From assembly GCA_021776525.1 (NCBI GenBank), contig JAJFFT010000004.1:186001-250000 (forward strand): a stretch of DNA of 64,000 nucleotides. The letters are read 5' to 3'. The notes under the pieces were generated by a model. That model searched no databases, had not been told where the DNA came from, and saw only the letters and a list, made by a program, of their open reading frames with translations. This document shows positions 39,616 to 51,100 of the stretch, one piece after another. The stretch is from Robiginitomaculum sp. GTDB taxonomy: Bacteria > Pseudomonadota > Alphaproteobacteria > Caulobacterales > Maricaulaceae. A program made the translations under genes and the position numbers. Numbering within the stretch: position 1 is the stretch's first letter; each line of letters starts with the position of its first letter.

Positions 39616-40866
39616 TTGATTATGAAACGTATCTGGCTTGCCCTACCCATTATCATTGTCGCGCTGTTGGCATCATGCAGCACAACGCGGGTGCTCTTGC
39701 AAACCGCGCCAACCACGCCGCATGGCACGGTGGCATCGCCGGCCTTGCCCCTGTCGTCCCTGGCCGATTGGCAAAACACCGAAGTGCCGCAAATCAGGGC
39801 TGCACTGGAACGCACCATTTATGGCGCGTTTCCGCAAAACCTGCGCCTGACACAACAAGACAAAACACCGCTTGACGGGACGTTTTTTGGCGACAGCGCG
39901 CACATCACCTTGCAAACGCTGGTCATCACCAATCCGGCAACCGGTGCGGCGCGCACTTTTGGTCTGGTCATTGCCCGACCGGTTGGCGCGCCGCCGGATA
40001 TACCGGTGATCATGATGGAAAATTTCTGCCCGAACACGGCGGTGTTTCCAATACCGCAAATTCCAAAACCCGGCGGTGATTATATGTCCTGTGATGGCAA
40101 GGGCCTGATGAGCCGCGCCATTGGTTATTTTTTTGGGCGCTATATTGCCACCCCGCCAACCGCGATGATTATGGGCCGCGGTTATGCGCTGGCTTCGGTC
40201 TTTCCATCAGAATTCATTCCCGACAGTGCGGCGGGGGGCGTGCGGACCTTGAACACGGTATTTGCCGATCAGGATCCGGCAAGCCGAACCCGCGCCATTA
40301 TGGCCTGGGCGGCCGGGTATTCTCTGCTCTCTGAGTATCTGAAAACCAATGAGGGCTTTGCCAAAACCATTGCCTATGGGCATTCGCGCTACGCCAAGGC
40401 CGCTTTGGTGGCGGCCGCCTTTGATCCCACAATTGATGCTGTGGTGGCGCACCAGTCCGGCACGGGCGGGGCGTCATTATCCAAAGATAAAACCGGCGAG
40501 GGGATTGCTTCGATCAGTAAAAACTATCCCCATTGGTTCCTGCCCAAATTTGCCACATACGAAAAGAACAAGGCGGCTCTGCCGGTGGACCAGCATCAAT
40601 TGCTGGCGCTGATTGCGCCGCGCCCGATATTTTTAGGTAATGCCCGGCGCGATGTCTGGTCTGATCCCAATGGGGCGTTTCGCGCCGCCCAGGCCGCGTC
40701 CATTGCCTATGGACTTTATGGATCACAGGGCCTGCGCCAGAAAACCCTGAAAGACTTTGACGCATCCGCCGACATTGCCTTCTGGCTGCGTCCCGGCACC
40801 CACGGCGTGGTCAAGGAAGACTGGCCTGCGTTTTTGGAATTTCTCGACGCACATTTTAAGAAATAA
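39616..40866 (+). CDS. Lipoprotein alpha/beta hydrolase resembling glucuronoyl esterase (CE15-like); start may be 39622
   Basis: Lipobox LLASC; nucleophile region GHSRYAKAALVAAAFDPTIDAVVAHQSGTGGA ... PHWFLPKF, ALIAPRPIFLGNARRDVWSDPNGAFRAA. Confidence 0.75.
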   Translation: MIMKRIWLALPIIIVALLASCSTTRVLLQTAPTTPHGTVASPALPLSSLADWQNTEVPQIRAALERTIYGAFPQNLRLTQQDKTPLDGTFFGDSAHITLQTLVITNPATGAARTFGLVIARPVGAPPDIPVIMMENFCPNTAVFPIPQIPKPGGDYMSCDGKGLMSRAIGYFFGRYIATPPTAMIMGRGYALASVFPSEFIPDSAAGGVRTLNTVFADQDPASRTRAIMAWAAGYSLLSEYLKTNEGFAKTIAYGHSRYAKAALVAAAFDPTIDAVVAHQSGTGGASLSKDKTGEGIASISKNYPHWFLPKFATYEKNKAALPVDQHQLLALIAPRPIFLGNARRDVWSDPNGAFRAAQAASIAYGLYGSQGLRQKTLKDFDASADIAFWLRPGTHGVVKEDWPAFLEFLDAHFKK

Positions 40867-40945
40867 TATAAACAAGACAGGCATCTCATGCTGTGCTTGC
40901 CAAAGCAGATATCATTTGTGTCTTTATAGACGGAACAAACTCAAT

Positions 40946-41428
40946 ATGAATTTCAACGTAAATGCTCTTATTCTCACCGGGCTGATTATGATAACTGCAT
41001 GCGCTCAAAATACTCAGGCGTTAACCGAAGCAGAAGAACGTAAGGTCATTACAGAGGTGCAGGCCTCCTTTGGCGCTTTGGTTGCGGCCGCCAAAACCCT
41101 ACGAGCAGAGCCTTATTTGGCGTTTTTTGATGCAGAACGACTAACGGCCTTAAATGAAGACGGCACCGTGACGCATTCTTTGGGCGAATTTGCAGAGCAT
41201 TATACGCAAGGCATTACACACATAAAGACCTATACGTCACTGGAATTCAGCAATGTAAAAATCACGCCGATCAACCGTACAATGGCAATTTTGGTCAATG
41301 AATATGAGGCTGGTTTTATCCTGGCTTCTGATGAGGCGATAACCGTGGCCGGTGCCGGTACACAAGTCTGGTCCAAGCGCAATGATGATTGGAAACTGGT
41401 GCACGTGGCCAGCAGTACCAAACCATAG
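40946..41428 (+). CDS. SnoaL/NTF2-like (DUF4440-type) lipoprotein
   Basis: Lipobox ITAC; AEERKVITEVQASFGALVAAAKTLRAEPYLAFFDAERLTALNEDG ... WKLVHVASSTKP. Confidence 0.75.
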   Translation: MNFNVNALILTGLIMITACAQNTQALTEAEERKVITEVQASFGALVAAAKTLRAEPYLAFFDAERLTALNEDGTVTHSLGEFAEHYTQGITHIKTYTSLEFSNVKITPINRTMAILVNEYEAGFILASDEAITVAGAGTQVWSKRNDDWKLVHVASSTKP

Positions 41429-41630
41429 ATCGCAATATTCTTCCTTTGTGTCATAAACGTCTTATGCTGAGGCGTTGTTCACGTCACGCACCAACATTCC
41501 CGCTTGCATTCCGTCCATTCCCACGTATAACGCGCCATCCAGTATCCTTCGGGCCATAGGCATGCCTTGGGGGATCGTAATGCATCCTTTCTTTACAGCA
41601 ATGTGAGGAAAGAAAATTCAGGAGAGCAAA

Positions 41631-41828
41631 ATGCCAAAAATGAAGACCAAAAGCGGTGTGAAGAAACGTTTCAAACTCACCGCATCTGGCAAGGTAAAAA
41701 GCGGCCAAGCTGGTAAACAGCACGGCATGATCAAACGCACGCCCAAACAGATCCGCAATAAACGCGGCACCGCTGTCTTGAGCTCTGCAGATGCCAAAAT
41801 CATCAAAAAATTCATGCCATACGGCTGA
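41631..41828 (+). CDS. rpmI: 50S ribosomal protein L35
   Basis: [50 protein letters not shown]. Confidence 0.97.
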   Translation: MPKMKTKSGVKKRFKLTASGKVKSGQAGKQHGMIKRTPKQIRNKRGTAVLSSADAKIIKKFMPYG

Positions 41829-41873
41829 TTGTTCTTTACGGACAATCACTACTCATTTTAAGGAGCGCATACC

Positions 41874-42230
41874 ATGTCACGCGTAAAACGGGGCGTCACC
41901 AGCCACGCCCGTCATAAAAAAGTTCTCGAAAAGGCCAAAGGCTATCGCGGTGCTCGCAAGAACACCATCAAAGTTGCCAAACAGGCCGTCGATAAAGCCG
42001 GTCAGTACGCTTATCGCGACCGCAAGGTCCGCAAGCGGAATTTCCGCAAACTCTGGATCACCCGGATCAACGCTGGCACCCGCGCCAATGGCCTAACCTA
42101 TGGCCGCTTCATCAATGGCCTGTCTCTGGCCGGGATCGAAGTTGACCGTAAGGTGATGTCTGATCTGGCCATTCATGAGCCAGCCGCATTTACCGTTCTG
42201 GTGGAAAAGGCCAAGGCAGCGCTGGCATAA
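41874..42230 (+). CDS. rplT: 50S ribosomal protein L20
   Basis: [51 protein letters not shown]. Confidence 0.98.
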   Translation: MSRVKRGVTSHARHKKVLEKAKGYRGARKNTIKVAKQAVDKAGQYAYRDRKVRKRNFRKLWITRINAGTRANGLTYGRFINGLSLAGIEVDRKVMSDLAIHEPAAFTVLVEKAKAALA

Positions 42231-42314
42231 GCCAGACTTTCTTCTTTTTCCACTGAAAACCCCGCATCCGGGGCGGTGGCCTCGTGCGCGCAAATCTGTT
42301 AGCCCGAGGCCATT

Positions 42315-43418
42315 ATGGACGATACGCAAAAGCTTGAAGACGACATTACCGCCGCCATTGCCGGCGCCTCCGATGAGGCGGCGCTGGAATTGGTGCGTGT
42401 GGATGCATTGGGCAAAAAGGGGCGCGTCAGCCTTTTGATGCGCGGCCTTGGCAAGATGACGCCAGAGGAACGCACAATCGCCGGCCCGGCGTTAAACGCG
42501 CTAAAAACCCGTCTGAATGAGCTGATCGCGGCGCGCAAAGAGGCGTTGGCGGAACTGGCGTTAAATGCGCGTCTGGCCACCGAAAAGGTCGATATATCCC
42601 TGCCCGCACGGGAACGTCCCATGGGCAGTATTCACCCGGTTTCTCAGGTGATGGACGAAGTGGCGGTGATTTTTGGCGATATGGGTTTTTCTGTCGCCGA
42701 GGGGCCAGACATTGAAGACGACTTTCATAATTTCACCGCGCTGAACTTCCCCGCAGATCACCCGGCGCGGGACCAGCACGATACGTTCTTTTTGAATGAA
42801 AAAGACGATGGCAGCCAGATGGTGTTGCGCACCCACACCAGCCCTGTGCAAATCCGCACCATGGTCGCCGCCGTCGAGCAGGCCAAAAAAACCGGCAGTG
42901 CTCTGGAGCCTATTCGCATTATTGCGCCGGGGCGCACATATCGTTGCGATTCGGACCAGACCCATACGCCGATGTTTCATCAGGTCGAAGGTCTGGTGAT
43001 CGACAAGGAAACCCATATGGGGCATCTCAAAGGCTGTCTTGTGGACTTCATGGCAACGTTTTTTGAAACTGATGTTTCCACCCGCTTTCGCCCGCACCAC
43101 TTTCCCTTTACCGAGCCTAGCGCCGAAATGGATATTGGTTATGCCCGCAAAGACGGTCAGATTCTCATTGGCCAGGGCGATGACTGGATGGAAATTTTGG
43201 GCTGCGGCATGGTGCACCCCAATGTGCTCCTCTCGGTCGGCATTGACCCGGACGTTTATCAGGGCTTTGCCTTTGGCATGGGCATTGACCGGCTCGCTAT
43301 GCTCAAATACGGCATTCCCGATTTACGTGATTTCTTTGCCGCCGATGCACGCTGGCTGAAGCATTATGGCTTTTCGCCGCTGCCCCAGCCCAATCTGGCT
43401 ACGGGGTTAAGCTCATGA
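42315..43418 (+). CDS. pheS: Phenylalanyl-tRNA synthetase alpha subunit
   Basis: [59 protein letters not shown]. Confidence 0.98.
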   Translation: MDDTQKLEDDITAAIAGASDEAALELVRVDALGKKGRVSLLMRGLGKMTPEERTIAGPALNALKTRLNELIAARKEALAELALNARLATEKVDISLPARERPMGSIHPVSQVMDEVAVIFGDMGFSVAEGPDIEDDFHNFTALNFPADHPARDQHDTFFLNEKDDGSQMVLRTHTSPVQIRTMVAAVEQAKKTGSALEPIRIIAPGRTYRCDSDQTHTPMFHQVEGLVIDKETHMGHLKGCLVDFMATFFETDVSTRFRPHHFPFTEPSAEMDIGYARKDGQILIGQGDDWMEILGCGMVHPNVLLSVGIDPDVYQGFAFGMGIDRLAMLKYGIPDLRDFFAADARWLKHYGFSPLPQPNLATGLSS

Positions 43419-45799
43419 AGTTCTCAATTTCCTGGCTGAAAGAGCATCTGGATACCGATGCCTCTTTGAACGAAATCGTTGATGCCATGACCATGGCAGG
43501 CCTTGAGGTTGAGGCCGTCGAGAACCCCGCCGAGAAACTGGCGGCGTTTTCTGTGGCCAAATGCGTGGGCGCGGACAAGCACCCGGGTGCTGACCGCTTG
43601 CAGGTGTGCACGGTCGAGACCAAAGACGGTGTCAAACAGATCGTTTGCGGTGCGCCAAACGCGCGGGCCGGTATCTGGGTGATTTATGCGCCGGTGGGAT
43701 CTTACGTGCCCGGCATTGATGTGACCTTGAAAAAGGCCAAAATCCGCGATGTGGAAAGCCTTGGCATGATGTGTTCAGCTCGCGAGCTGGAGGCCGGGGA
43801 CGATCATGATGGCATTATCGAGCTTGCCGGTGATGACTGGAAAATTGGCGGCGATGCTGCGGCGGCGCTCGGGCTAAATGATCCGGTCATTGATTTTGAA
43901 GTGACGCCAAACCGCCCAGACTGGCTGGGCGTGCGCGGCATTGCCCGTGACCTGGCCGCCGCTGGTCTCGGCACCTTAAAGCCCGACACCTTTGGCGCGG
44001 TTAAAGGCGGCTTTGATTGTCCGGTTGAGATCAAAATAGACGCACCCGAGGCCTGTCCGGCCTTTGCCGGGCGCGTGGTGCGCGGCGTGAAAAATGGCCC
44101 ATCGCCACAATGGCTGCAACAACGTCTGCTGGCTATCGGCCTTCGCCCGATTAGCGCACTGGTCGATATCACTAATTATCTCTCATATGATCGTGATCGG
44201 CCCTTGCACGTTTATGATGTGGCTAAACTCTCTGGTCCGATCCGGGCGCGTTGGGGCGCGGACGAGCGTTTCGAGGCGCTGGACGGCAAGGAATATGATG
44301 TTTCGCCCGCCATGTGTGCCATTGCTGACGATGCACGGGTGTTGGGCCTTGGCGGCGTTATGGGTGGTACCACTTCGGGCTGCACCGATGAGACCACGGA
44401 TGTGCTGATCGAATGCGCCTATTTCGACCCCAAAATCACCCGCGCCACGGGCCGGGCGACGGCGATTGAATCAGATGCTAAATACCGTTTCGAGCGCGGC
44501 ATTGACCCGGAAAGTCTGGAAAGCGGCCTTGATGCAGCCAGCCAAATGGTGCTTGAACTGTGCGGCGGTGAAGCCTCGCACGCCGTTATGGCGGGCAAAC
44601 CACCGACATTCTCCCGCACTATCGAATTTCCGGTTTCAGAGGTCAAACGTCTGACCGGGCTTGATCTTGAGCCAGCAAAAATTGGCAGTATTTTGCAAAG
44701 CCTTGGTTTTGGCGGGCAGATGGGCGGTGAAGTATGGCAAGTCAATGTGCCAAGCTGGCGCGGCGATGCCATGGGCAAAGCGGACTTGGTCGAGGAAATT
44801 GCCCGCATTTACGGCTTTGATAAATTGCCACAAATGTCTTTGCGCCGCGCCCCGGGCGCGGTCAAACCATTGGCGACGCCTTTGCAAAACCGAGCCCGTT
44901 TGGGCCGCCGGGCACTGGCGGGGGCTGGTTACCTTGATGCCGTGACGTGGAGCTTTTGCGCGCGCGCCGATGCGGCGCTTTTTGGCGGTAGCAGCGATGA
45001 TCTGGTGCTCGCCAATCCCATCTCGTCCGAGCTGGATTGTATGCGCCCCAGCGCGCTGATCCATCTTGTTCGTGCGGCGCAGCGCAATGCTGATCGCGGT
45101 GTAGCGGATTTGAATATAATGGAAATTGGCCCGGTTTACCATGATGATAGCCCGAACGGCCAAGGCCTTAGCCTTGCTGGTGTGGTGCGATCCAACCCGC
45201 GTCGTCACTGGGCGGGAATGCGCACAGCGGATGTCTTTGACATTAAGGGCGATGTGCAATTGGCGCTGGGGGCCATGGGCGCGCCGGTGGGCAATTTGCA
45301 GGTGTCGAGTGAGACCAGTGCCTATTGGCATCCGGGTCGTTCCGGTGCTTTGCGTTTGGGGCCAAAGGTTTTGGCCGAATTTGGGGAAATCCACCCCGGT
45401 ATTTTGGCCAAGATGGGTATTGATGGACCACTTTTGGGCTTTGAGATCTGGCCTGAGGCCATTCCGGCGCGGCGTGCCAAGGCCGGGCGTTCCAAAGGCG
45501 CGCAGAACAAAAGCGATCTTTTGCCGCTATCCCGCGATTTCGCCTTTGTGGTCGATGCGGACTTGCTTGCTGAAAAGCTGGTGCGGGCCGCCAAAGGGGC
45601 TGACAAGGCACTGATTGCTGATGTGAACCTGTTTGATGTTTACGCCGGTAAAGGTGTTGAGGACGGTAAAAAATCCCTCGCCATCGAAGTGATGATCCAG
45701 CCAAAAGACGCGACGCTGACCGATGCCCAGATCGACATTTTAAGCAAAGCGATCATCGTCAAAGTGGAAAAAGCCACCGGCGGTGTTTTGCGGGGGTAA
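43415..45799 (+). CDS. pheT: Phenylalanyl-tRNA synthetase beta subunit
   Basis: [49 protein letters not shown]5/FDX-ACB domains. Confidence 0.98.
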   Translation: MKFSISWLKEHLDTDASLNEIVDAMTMAGLEVEAVENPAEKLAAFSVAKCVGADKHPGADRLQVCTVETKDGVKQIVCGAPNARAGIWVIYAPVGSYVPGIDVTLKKAKIRDVESLGMMCSARELEAGDDHDGIIELAGDDWKIGGDAAAALGLNDPVIDFEVTPNRPDWLGVRGIARDLAAAGLGTLKPDTFGAVKGGFDCPVEIKIDAPEACPAFAGRVVRGVKNGPSPQWLQQRLLAIGLRPISALVDITNYLSYDRDRPLHVYDVAKLSGPIRARWGADERFEALDGKEYDVSPAMCAIADDARVLGLGGVMGGTTSGCTDETTDVLIECAYFDPKITRATGRATAIESDAKYRFERGIDPESLESGLDAASQMVLELCGGEASHAVMAGKPPTFSRTIEFPVSEVKRLTGLDLEPAKIGSILQSLGFGGQMGGEVWQVNVPSWRGDAMGKADLVEEIARIYGFDKLPQMSLRRAPGAVKPLATPLQNRARLGRRALAGAGYLDAVTWSFCARADAALFGGSSDDLVLANPISSELDCMRPSALIHLVRAAQRNADRGVADLNIMEIGPVYHDDSPNGQGLSLAGVVRSNPRRHWAGMRTADVFDIKGDVQLALGAMGAPVGNLQVSSETSAYWHPGRSGALRLGPKVLAEFGEIHPGILAKMGIDGPLLGFEIWPEAIPARRAKAGRSKGAQNKSDLLPLSRDFAFVVDADLLAEKLVRAAKGADKALIADVNLFDVYAGKGVEDGKKSLAIEVMIQPKDATLTDAQIDILSKAIIVKVEKATGGVLRG

Positions 45800-45895
45800 G
45801 GAGATTAAGAAGCGGAAACGCGATACTCCCTCCTGCGGCACTGCGTCACCACAATCACTATAGCCAGATAGTAACATCTGTTATAATGCGAAGCT

Positions 45896-47647
45896 ATGAG
45901 TGAGCATGATGACAAGCCCTTTGCGGCAGACGCATATTTCTTAGGTCCCAAGTCCGAAAACGGATCATGGGTTCGCGGCGAGTTTCAGGCCATATTGGAC
46001 CATTGGTTCGATTGGCGTCGGTCGCTTTTTGCCGAAGACCCAGAGGCAATAAGCCCAGCGCGGCGTTTATCGCCGGAATTTTTGCGCGAGCGCGAGGTTT
46101 TGGGGCAGGAATTGCGGAATCTCCTGGATATGCTGCGCTCTGAAGTGCCCAAATTCACCCCGCGTTATATCGGCCATATGGTATCCGAGCTGTCTTTACC
46201 GGCGCTGCTCGGTCATTTTGCGACGCTTTTGCATAATCCCAATATCACCTCGCGCGAGGTGGCAAAAATTGGCGCAAAGATGGAATCTGAGGCCATTGCC
46301 ATGCTGGCCGGTATGGTCGGCTTTGATTCAGGCGTGGCACAGGGGCATTTTACCGGCGGCGGTACTATGGCCAATTTCGAGGCGGTGTGGCGCGCGCGAT
46401 ACAGGCTGGATCATGCCTTGTCGCTGGCGCTGGTGTTGGCAGAGCGCGACGGCGATCCGTTGGACCCGTTTATGGCGGCGCATATGGGGTGGCGTGAATT
46501 TGAACGCATTGAGGTAGAGCGCAACGTGGACGAAGCGGATTTACGAGCCGCCAGCATGGTGCTGGGCAACCCGTTTGATGTGGCGCGCCGCATTGGCAAA
46601 TGTACGGGCCGCGATTATCTGGGCCCGGTTCTCATCACCCCGGGCAATAAGCATTTTTCCTGGCAAAAGGCGGCTAACCTTTTTGGCCTTGGTGAGGATT
46701 CCTTTTGGAATACGCCGCTGGATCAAGAGGGCAGGGTGGATTTGACCGCCCTTGAGGAGCGCATAAACGAGGCCCGCGCGCTGGGCCGTCCGGTATTGGC
46801 TGTGATCAGCGTGGCCGGTACAACAGAGGCCGGGGAAATTGATCCGGTCGATAAAATCGCCGACAAGTTAGAGGCGCTCAAAGCCAAAAATATTCATATC
46901 TGGCACCATGTCGATGCGGCCTATGGCGGGTTTTTCTGCACGCTGTTGGGTGGAAAGACCGAGGATGTTTTAGAGCCTGCGCAACAAAATGCCCTGCGTG
47001 CCATTTCCCGTGCCCAATCGGTGACCATAGATCCGCACAAGCTGGGCTATGTACCCTATTCCTGCGGTGCATTTATCACCCGCGACGAGCACGCCTATCG
47101 GGCGTCGAGCTTTCAGGCCCCCTATATTGACCGCGCCGATGTAAGCGATAAATGGCGCTGTACGCTGGAAGGGTCGCGCTCGGGCGCGGGCGCAGCGGCA
47201 ACCTGGCTGACTGGCAAAACCCTGGGCTTTGGACCACAAAAATTTGGCAAGATCATTGCCGCCGGAATTGATGCACGAAAAGTCTTCACCAAAGCACTGA
47301 TCAAAGCCATTCCGCTGGTCCGGCCATTGCGCCCAGCCGATACAAACATTGTTTGTTTTTCGCTGGCCAAAGAAGGCGAGACGCTCAGCCAGTCCAACGC
47401 ACGCACATTGGCGGTTTATGCGCGTTTTCAGGCGCACCCCGATTTTTCAGTTTCTAAAACCGTGCTGGGCGCGGCCAGCTATGATGCGCTGATTGACCAG
47501 CATCTAAAGGGGCATGACGGTGTACGTGATGAAGACAGCCTGGCGCTGTTGCGCCTTGTGTTCATGAACCCGTTTTGGACCAACCCGGAAACCCGCGACC
47601 AACTCACGCCGGAATTCATGGGCTTGCTGGCAGGGTTTATTGAATAA
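45896..47647 (+). CDS. Group II pyridoxal-dependent decarboxylase family protein
   Basis: YIGHMVSELSLPALLGHFATLLHNPNITSREVAKIGAKMESEAIAML; HVDAAYGGFF; PLP-Lys motif SVTIDPHKLGYVPYSCGAFI. Confidence 0.9.
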   Translation: MSEHDDKPFAADAYFLGPKSENGSWVRGEFQAILDHWFDWRRSLFAEDPEAISPARRLSPEFLREREVLGQELRNLLDMLRSEVPKFTPRYIGHMVSELSLPALLGHFATLLHNPNITSREVAKIGAKMESEAIAMLAGMVGFDSGVAQGHFTGGGTMANFEAVWRARYRLDHALSLALVLAERDGDPLDPFMAAHMGWREFERIEVERNVDEADLRAASMVLGNPFDVARRIGKCTGRDYLGPVLITPGNKHFSWQKAANLFGLGEDSFWNTPLDQEGRVDLTALEERINEARALGRPVLAVISVAGTTEAGEIDPVDKIADKLEALKAKNIHIWHHVDAAYGGFFCTLLGGKTEDVLEPAQQNALRAISRAQSVTIDPHKLGYVPYSCGAFITRDEHAYRASSFQAPYIDRADVSDKWRCTLEGSRSGAGAAATWLTGKTLGFGPQKFGKIIAAGIDARKVFTKALIKAIPLVRPLRPADTNIVCFSLAKEGETLSQSNARTLAVYARFQAHPDFSVSKTVLGAASYDALIDQHLKGHDGVRDEDSLALLRLVFMNPFWTNPETRDQLTPEFMGLLAGFIE

Positions 47648-47759
47648 AAACTTTCTGCGACGGAAAACCTTTCATCCTCCCGTTAAAGGCCTATCGACAC
47701 CCGCATGATCACTGATGGTCCGGTGGGGCGAAGAGGGACGCAAGTAACGGAGGATCGTT

Positions 47760-48116
47760 ATGATCACCACATCAAGGAAAGTCATAAACACATCTTGTGG
47801 TGTGTTGGCGGCATTGGCGATACTGGCCACCAGTGTTGCGCCTGCCAGCGCCCATGCCACCCGCCACTATCATCATCACAACGCCAAACCCCATGTGAAT
47901 GTGAAGGTGAATCTGGGCGGCAATGGTGGACATCATTATGCCTATCGCCCGGCCCCTGTGGTTTATGTGGCGCCGCCCAAACGCAGGTGCACACGGGTGC
48001 GCCGCGATGGTTGGTATCGCGGTTATCCGGCACTGGTTTCGAACCGTGTTTGTTTTAACGTCTATGGCGATCCGATTGTGCAGTCCGGCACAAAACGGCT
48101 GGTCCATTATTACTAA
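47760..48116 (+). CDS. Small secreted His-rich hypothetical protein
   Basis: Signal peptide ending PASAHA followed by TRHYHHHNAKPHVNVKVNLGGNGGHHYAYRPAPVVYV. Confidence 0.65.
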   Translation: MITTSRKVINTSCGVLAALAILATSVAPASAHATRHYHHHNAKPHVNVKVNLGGNGGHHYAYRPAPVVYVAPPKRRCTRVRRDGWYRGYPALVSNRVCFNVYGDPIVQSGTKRLVHYY

Positions 48117-48149
48117 CACCCCTTAATCCATACCCCCCGCGCGCCTGTG

Positions 48150-48186
48150 CATGGCCCCGGTTTCATCGCCGGGGCCATGTTTTTAT
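48150..48186 (+). terminator. Rho-independent terminator
   Basis: ATGGCCCCGG-TTTCATCG-CCGGGGCCAT stem followed by GTTTTTA. Confidence 0.8.
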
Positions 48187-48260
48187 GCGTTGCAGAAAAT
48201 TAACTGTTCTCCATGTTCCCAAAGCGTTACACAAAGGTCGGTTTTAAATTGGGGATTTTC

Positions 48261-50462
48261 ATGCGCAAAATATTTCTGGCCAGTGCCGCCATTTCTACAC
48301 TCATTTTTGTTGCTGCGTGCAGCGGGCCTGAGGCGCCGGTGAGCGAGGCAGTGGACACCGCGCCCGATGCATCTGATGTCAAAGAGAGTGCAAATATGAA
48401 CAACAATACGGTGTTGGCCGAATGGACCGGTCCTTATGGCGGCGTCCCGGCCTTTGACACGGTTGTGCTGGCCGATCTGAAACCGGCTTTGGAAGCCGGC
48501 ATGGCGACCAATCTGGCCGAAGTTGATGTGATCGCCAACAACCCTGATGCGCCAACTTTTGAAAACACCATTGTGGCGTTGGAACGTACAGGTCGCGACC
48601 TCAATCGCATTTTTTCCTATTGGGGCATTTGGTCTTCCAACATGTCCTCGCCTGAATTTCGTGCCATTCAGGGCGAAATGGCCCCCAAACTTTCTGAGTT
48701 TGGCTCGAAAATAACCCAGAATGAAGCGCTGTTTGCCCGCGTTAAGGCGGTTTACGAGGGTGAGGAAATGAAAACCTTGCGCCCCGATCAACAGCGCCTG
48801 ACCCTTTTGACCTATGACGGTTTTGCCCGTAACGGCGCAACGCTTTCAGGGGACGACAAAGCCCGGTATACGGCGATCAATTCGCGGTTGGCTGAATTGC
48901 ATAGCGATTTTGGCAATAATGTGCTGGCCGACGAAGAAGGCTATGTCACCTATATCACAGGCGATCAGTTGGGCGGCCTGCCGGACAGTCTTGTTAACGC
49001 TGCGGCCGCCGCCGCCAAATCGCGCGACCATGACGGGCAATACGCCATCACCAATACGCGCTCGTCCATGTCGCCGTTTCTGACATATTCAGACGAACGT
49101 GATGTGCGCGAAAAGGTTTGGCGCACATATTACAGCCGCGGCGATAATGGCGACGAACATGACAATAACGCCATCATCACCGAAATTCTGGAATTGCGAA
49201 ACGAGCGCGTGCATTTGCTGGGCTATGAGAATTATGCCTCATGGCGTTTGGAAAACCGCATGGCCAAAACGCCCAAGCGGGCATTGGATTTGATGGAAGC
49301 TGTCTGGCCCGCCGCTTTGGCCCGTGTCAAAGAAGAAGTGGCCGACATGCAAGCGATTGCTGACGCCGAAGGCGCCAACATTACCATCGCGCCATGGGAT
49401 TATCGCTATTACGCCGAAAAAGTGCGCAAAGCCAAATACGATTTGAACTCGGACGAGGTGAAGCAATATTTGCAATTGGATAAATTGCGCGAGGCGTTGT
49501 TCTTTGTGGCAGGCGAATTATTCAATTTCGAATTTACGGCTCTGCCTGATGGCGAAGTGCCGGTGTTTCATGAAGACGTGTATGTTTGGCGCGTCACTGA
49601 TCGCACCAGCGGCAAGGAAATCGGCCTGTGGTATCTTGATCCGTTTGCCCGTCCCGGCAAGCGCTCTGGTGCATGGGCCACCACCTATCGCTCTTATGAA
49701 AATATAGACGGCCCGCAAACTGTGTTGGGCTCTAATAATTCAAACTTTATCAAGGGGGCCCCCGGCGAACCTGTGTTGATTTCATGGGATGATGCCAGCA
49801 CCTTGTTCCACGAATTTGGCCATGCGCTGCACTTTTTCTCGACCAAGGTGGATTACCCGACCTTGAACGGCGGTGTGCGCGATTATACCGAGTTCCAATC
49901 GCAATTGCTGGAACGCTGGCTCCCCACCGACAAAGTGATCGACCAGTTCCTGGTGCATTATAAAACCGGCGAGCCGATCCCGGCGGAACTGGTGGCTAAA
50001 ATCAAAGCAGCAGCGACCTTTAACCAGGGCTTTTCAACGACCGAATATCTGGCTTCGGCGCTGATGGACATGCGCTATCACACGGTCGACCCCACTGGCA
50101 TAGACCCTGACAAGTTCGAGCGGGAAAACATGATTGCCCTTAACGCACCAAAAGAGATTCCCATGCGCCATCGCAGCACGCAATTCGCGCATATCTTCTC
50201 TGGTGAAGGCTATTCGGCGGGCTATTACGGCTATATGTGGGCCGATGTTTTAACCGCCGACGCGGCTGAGGCCTTTGCCGAGGCACCGGGTGGTTTCTAC
50301 GATAAGGCGATGGCCAAAAAGCTGGTGGATAATCTGTTTGCGCCGCGCAATTCCATTGATCCGGCCAACGCCTATCGCGCCTTTCGTGGTCGTGATGCCA
50401 AAATTGACGCGCTGATGCGTGATCGTGGCTTCCCGGTCCCCAAAAAGGACAGCAAACCTTAA
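48261..50462 (+). CDS. M3-family metallopeptidase (peptidyl-dipeptidase Dcp-like) lipoprotein
   Basis: Lipobox FVAAC; zinc motif LFHEFGHALHFFSTKVDYPTLNGGVRDYTEFQSQLLERW. Confidence 0.94.
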   Translation: MRKIFLASAAISTLIFVAACSGPEAPVSEAVDTAPDASDVKESANMNNNTVLAEWTGPYGGVPAFDTVVLADLKPALEAGMATNLAEVDVIANNPDAPTFENTIVALERTGRDLNRIFSYWGIWSSNMSSPEFRAIQGEMAPKLSEFGSKITQNEALFARVKAVYEGEEMKTLRPDQQRLTLLTYDGFARNGATLSGDDKARYTAINSRLAELHSDFGNNVLADEEGYVTYITGDQLGGLPDSLVNAAAAAAKSRDHDGQYAITNTRSSMSPFLTYSDERDVREKVWRTYYSRGDNGDEHDNNAIITEILELRNERVHLLGYENYASWRLENRMAKTPKRALDLMEAVWPAALARVKEEVADMQAIADAEGANITIAPWDYRYYAEKVRKAKYDLNSDEVKQYLQLDKLREALFFVAGELFNFEFTALPDGEVPVFHEDVYVWRVTDRTSGKEIGLWYLDPFARPGKRSGAWATTYRSYENIDGPQTVLGSNNSNFIKGAPGEPVLISWDDASTLFHEFGHALHFFSTKVDYPTLNGGVRDYTEFQSQLLERWLPTDKVIDQFLVHYKTGEPIPAELVAKIKAAATFNQGFSTTEYLASALMDMRYHTVDPTGIDPDKFERENMIALNAPKEIPMRHRSTQFAHIFSGEGYSAGYYGYMWADVLTADAAEAFAEAPGGFYDKAMAKKLVDNLFAPRNSIDPANAYRAFRGRDAKIDALMRDRGFPVPKKDSKP

Positions 50463-50471
50463 GGCTGGCTT

Positions 50472-50918
50472 GTGACGAGTATTTATGTGGATGCCGATGC
50501 CTGTCCGGTTAAGGACGAAACCTTGCGTGTCGCCGACCGGCACAAGGTGCAGGTCTATATCGTTTCCAATGGGGGCTTGCGGCCCAACCATCATCCATTG
50601 GTGGAAAATATTATCGTCGCCGCTGGTCCCGACGTGGCCGATGACTGGATTGCCGAACGGGCTGGCAAAGGCGATGTGGTCATTACTGGCGATATTCCTT
50701 TGGCCAGCCGTTGCATCGCATCGGGTGCGCGGGTGTTGCAACACAATGGCGAGATATTTACCCCTGAAAATATCGGCCATATCCTTGCCACCCGCGATTT
50801 GATGACGGATCTGCGCAGCGCCAATCCCCTGATGCAGGGCGGCGGCAAAGCCTTTTCCAAGGCTGACCGTTCGCGCTTTTTGGACGCGCTGGAACGCGAA
50901 ATGCGCAAAGTGGGGTAG
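50472..50918 (+). CDS. YaiI/YqxD family protein (DUF188)
   Basis: IYVDADACPVKDETLRVADRHKVQVYIVSN ... DIPLASRCIASGARVLQHNGEIFTPENIG. Confidence 0.93.
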   Translation: MTSIYVDADACPVKDETLRVADRHKVQVYIVSNGGLRPNHHPLVENIIVAAGPDVADDWIAERAGKGDVVITGDIPLASRCIASGARVLQHNGEIFTPENIGHILATRDLMTDLRSANPLMQGGGKAFSKADRSRFLDALEREMRKVG

Positions 50919-50935
50919 GGGGCGCCCCCACTCAG

Positions 50936-51098
50936 GTCACCCCGGTGCAGGTCGGGGCTTATTTTGAGGCATCAAGTTGGATACCGGCCTTCGCCGGTAT
51001 GACGGCTAATCCTGATATCTACCCACCCGTGTCATCCCGGACTTGATCCGGGATCCAGAGTTAAGTCACAGCTAGGTTCCGACTTTCATCGGAATGAC
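50936..51098. repeat. Tandem pair of GTCAYCCC/GGTATGAC-type dispersed palindromic repeats
   Basis: Unit 1 50936-51003 (gtcaccccggtgcag...ttcgccggtatgac), unit 2 51031-51098 (gtcatcccggacttgatccgggatcca...catcggaatgac). Confidence 0.85.
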
Positions 51099-51100
51099 GG

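Noticed and set aside
44636-45394. 252-aa minus-strand ORF inside pheT
   Set aside because: Shadow ORF opposite a well-supported essential gene.
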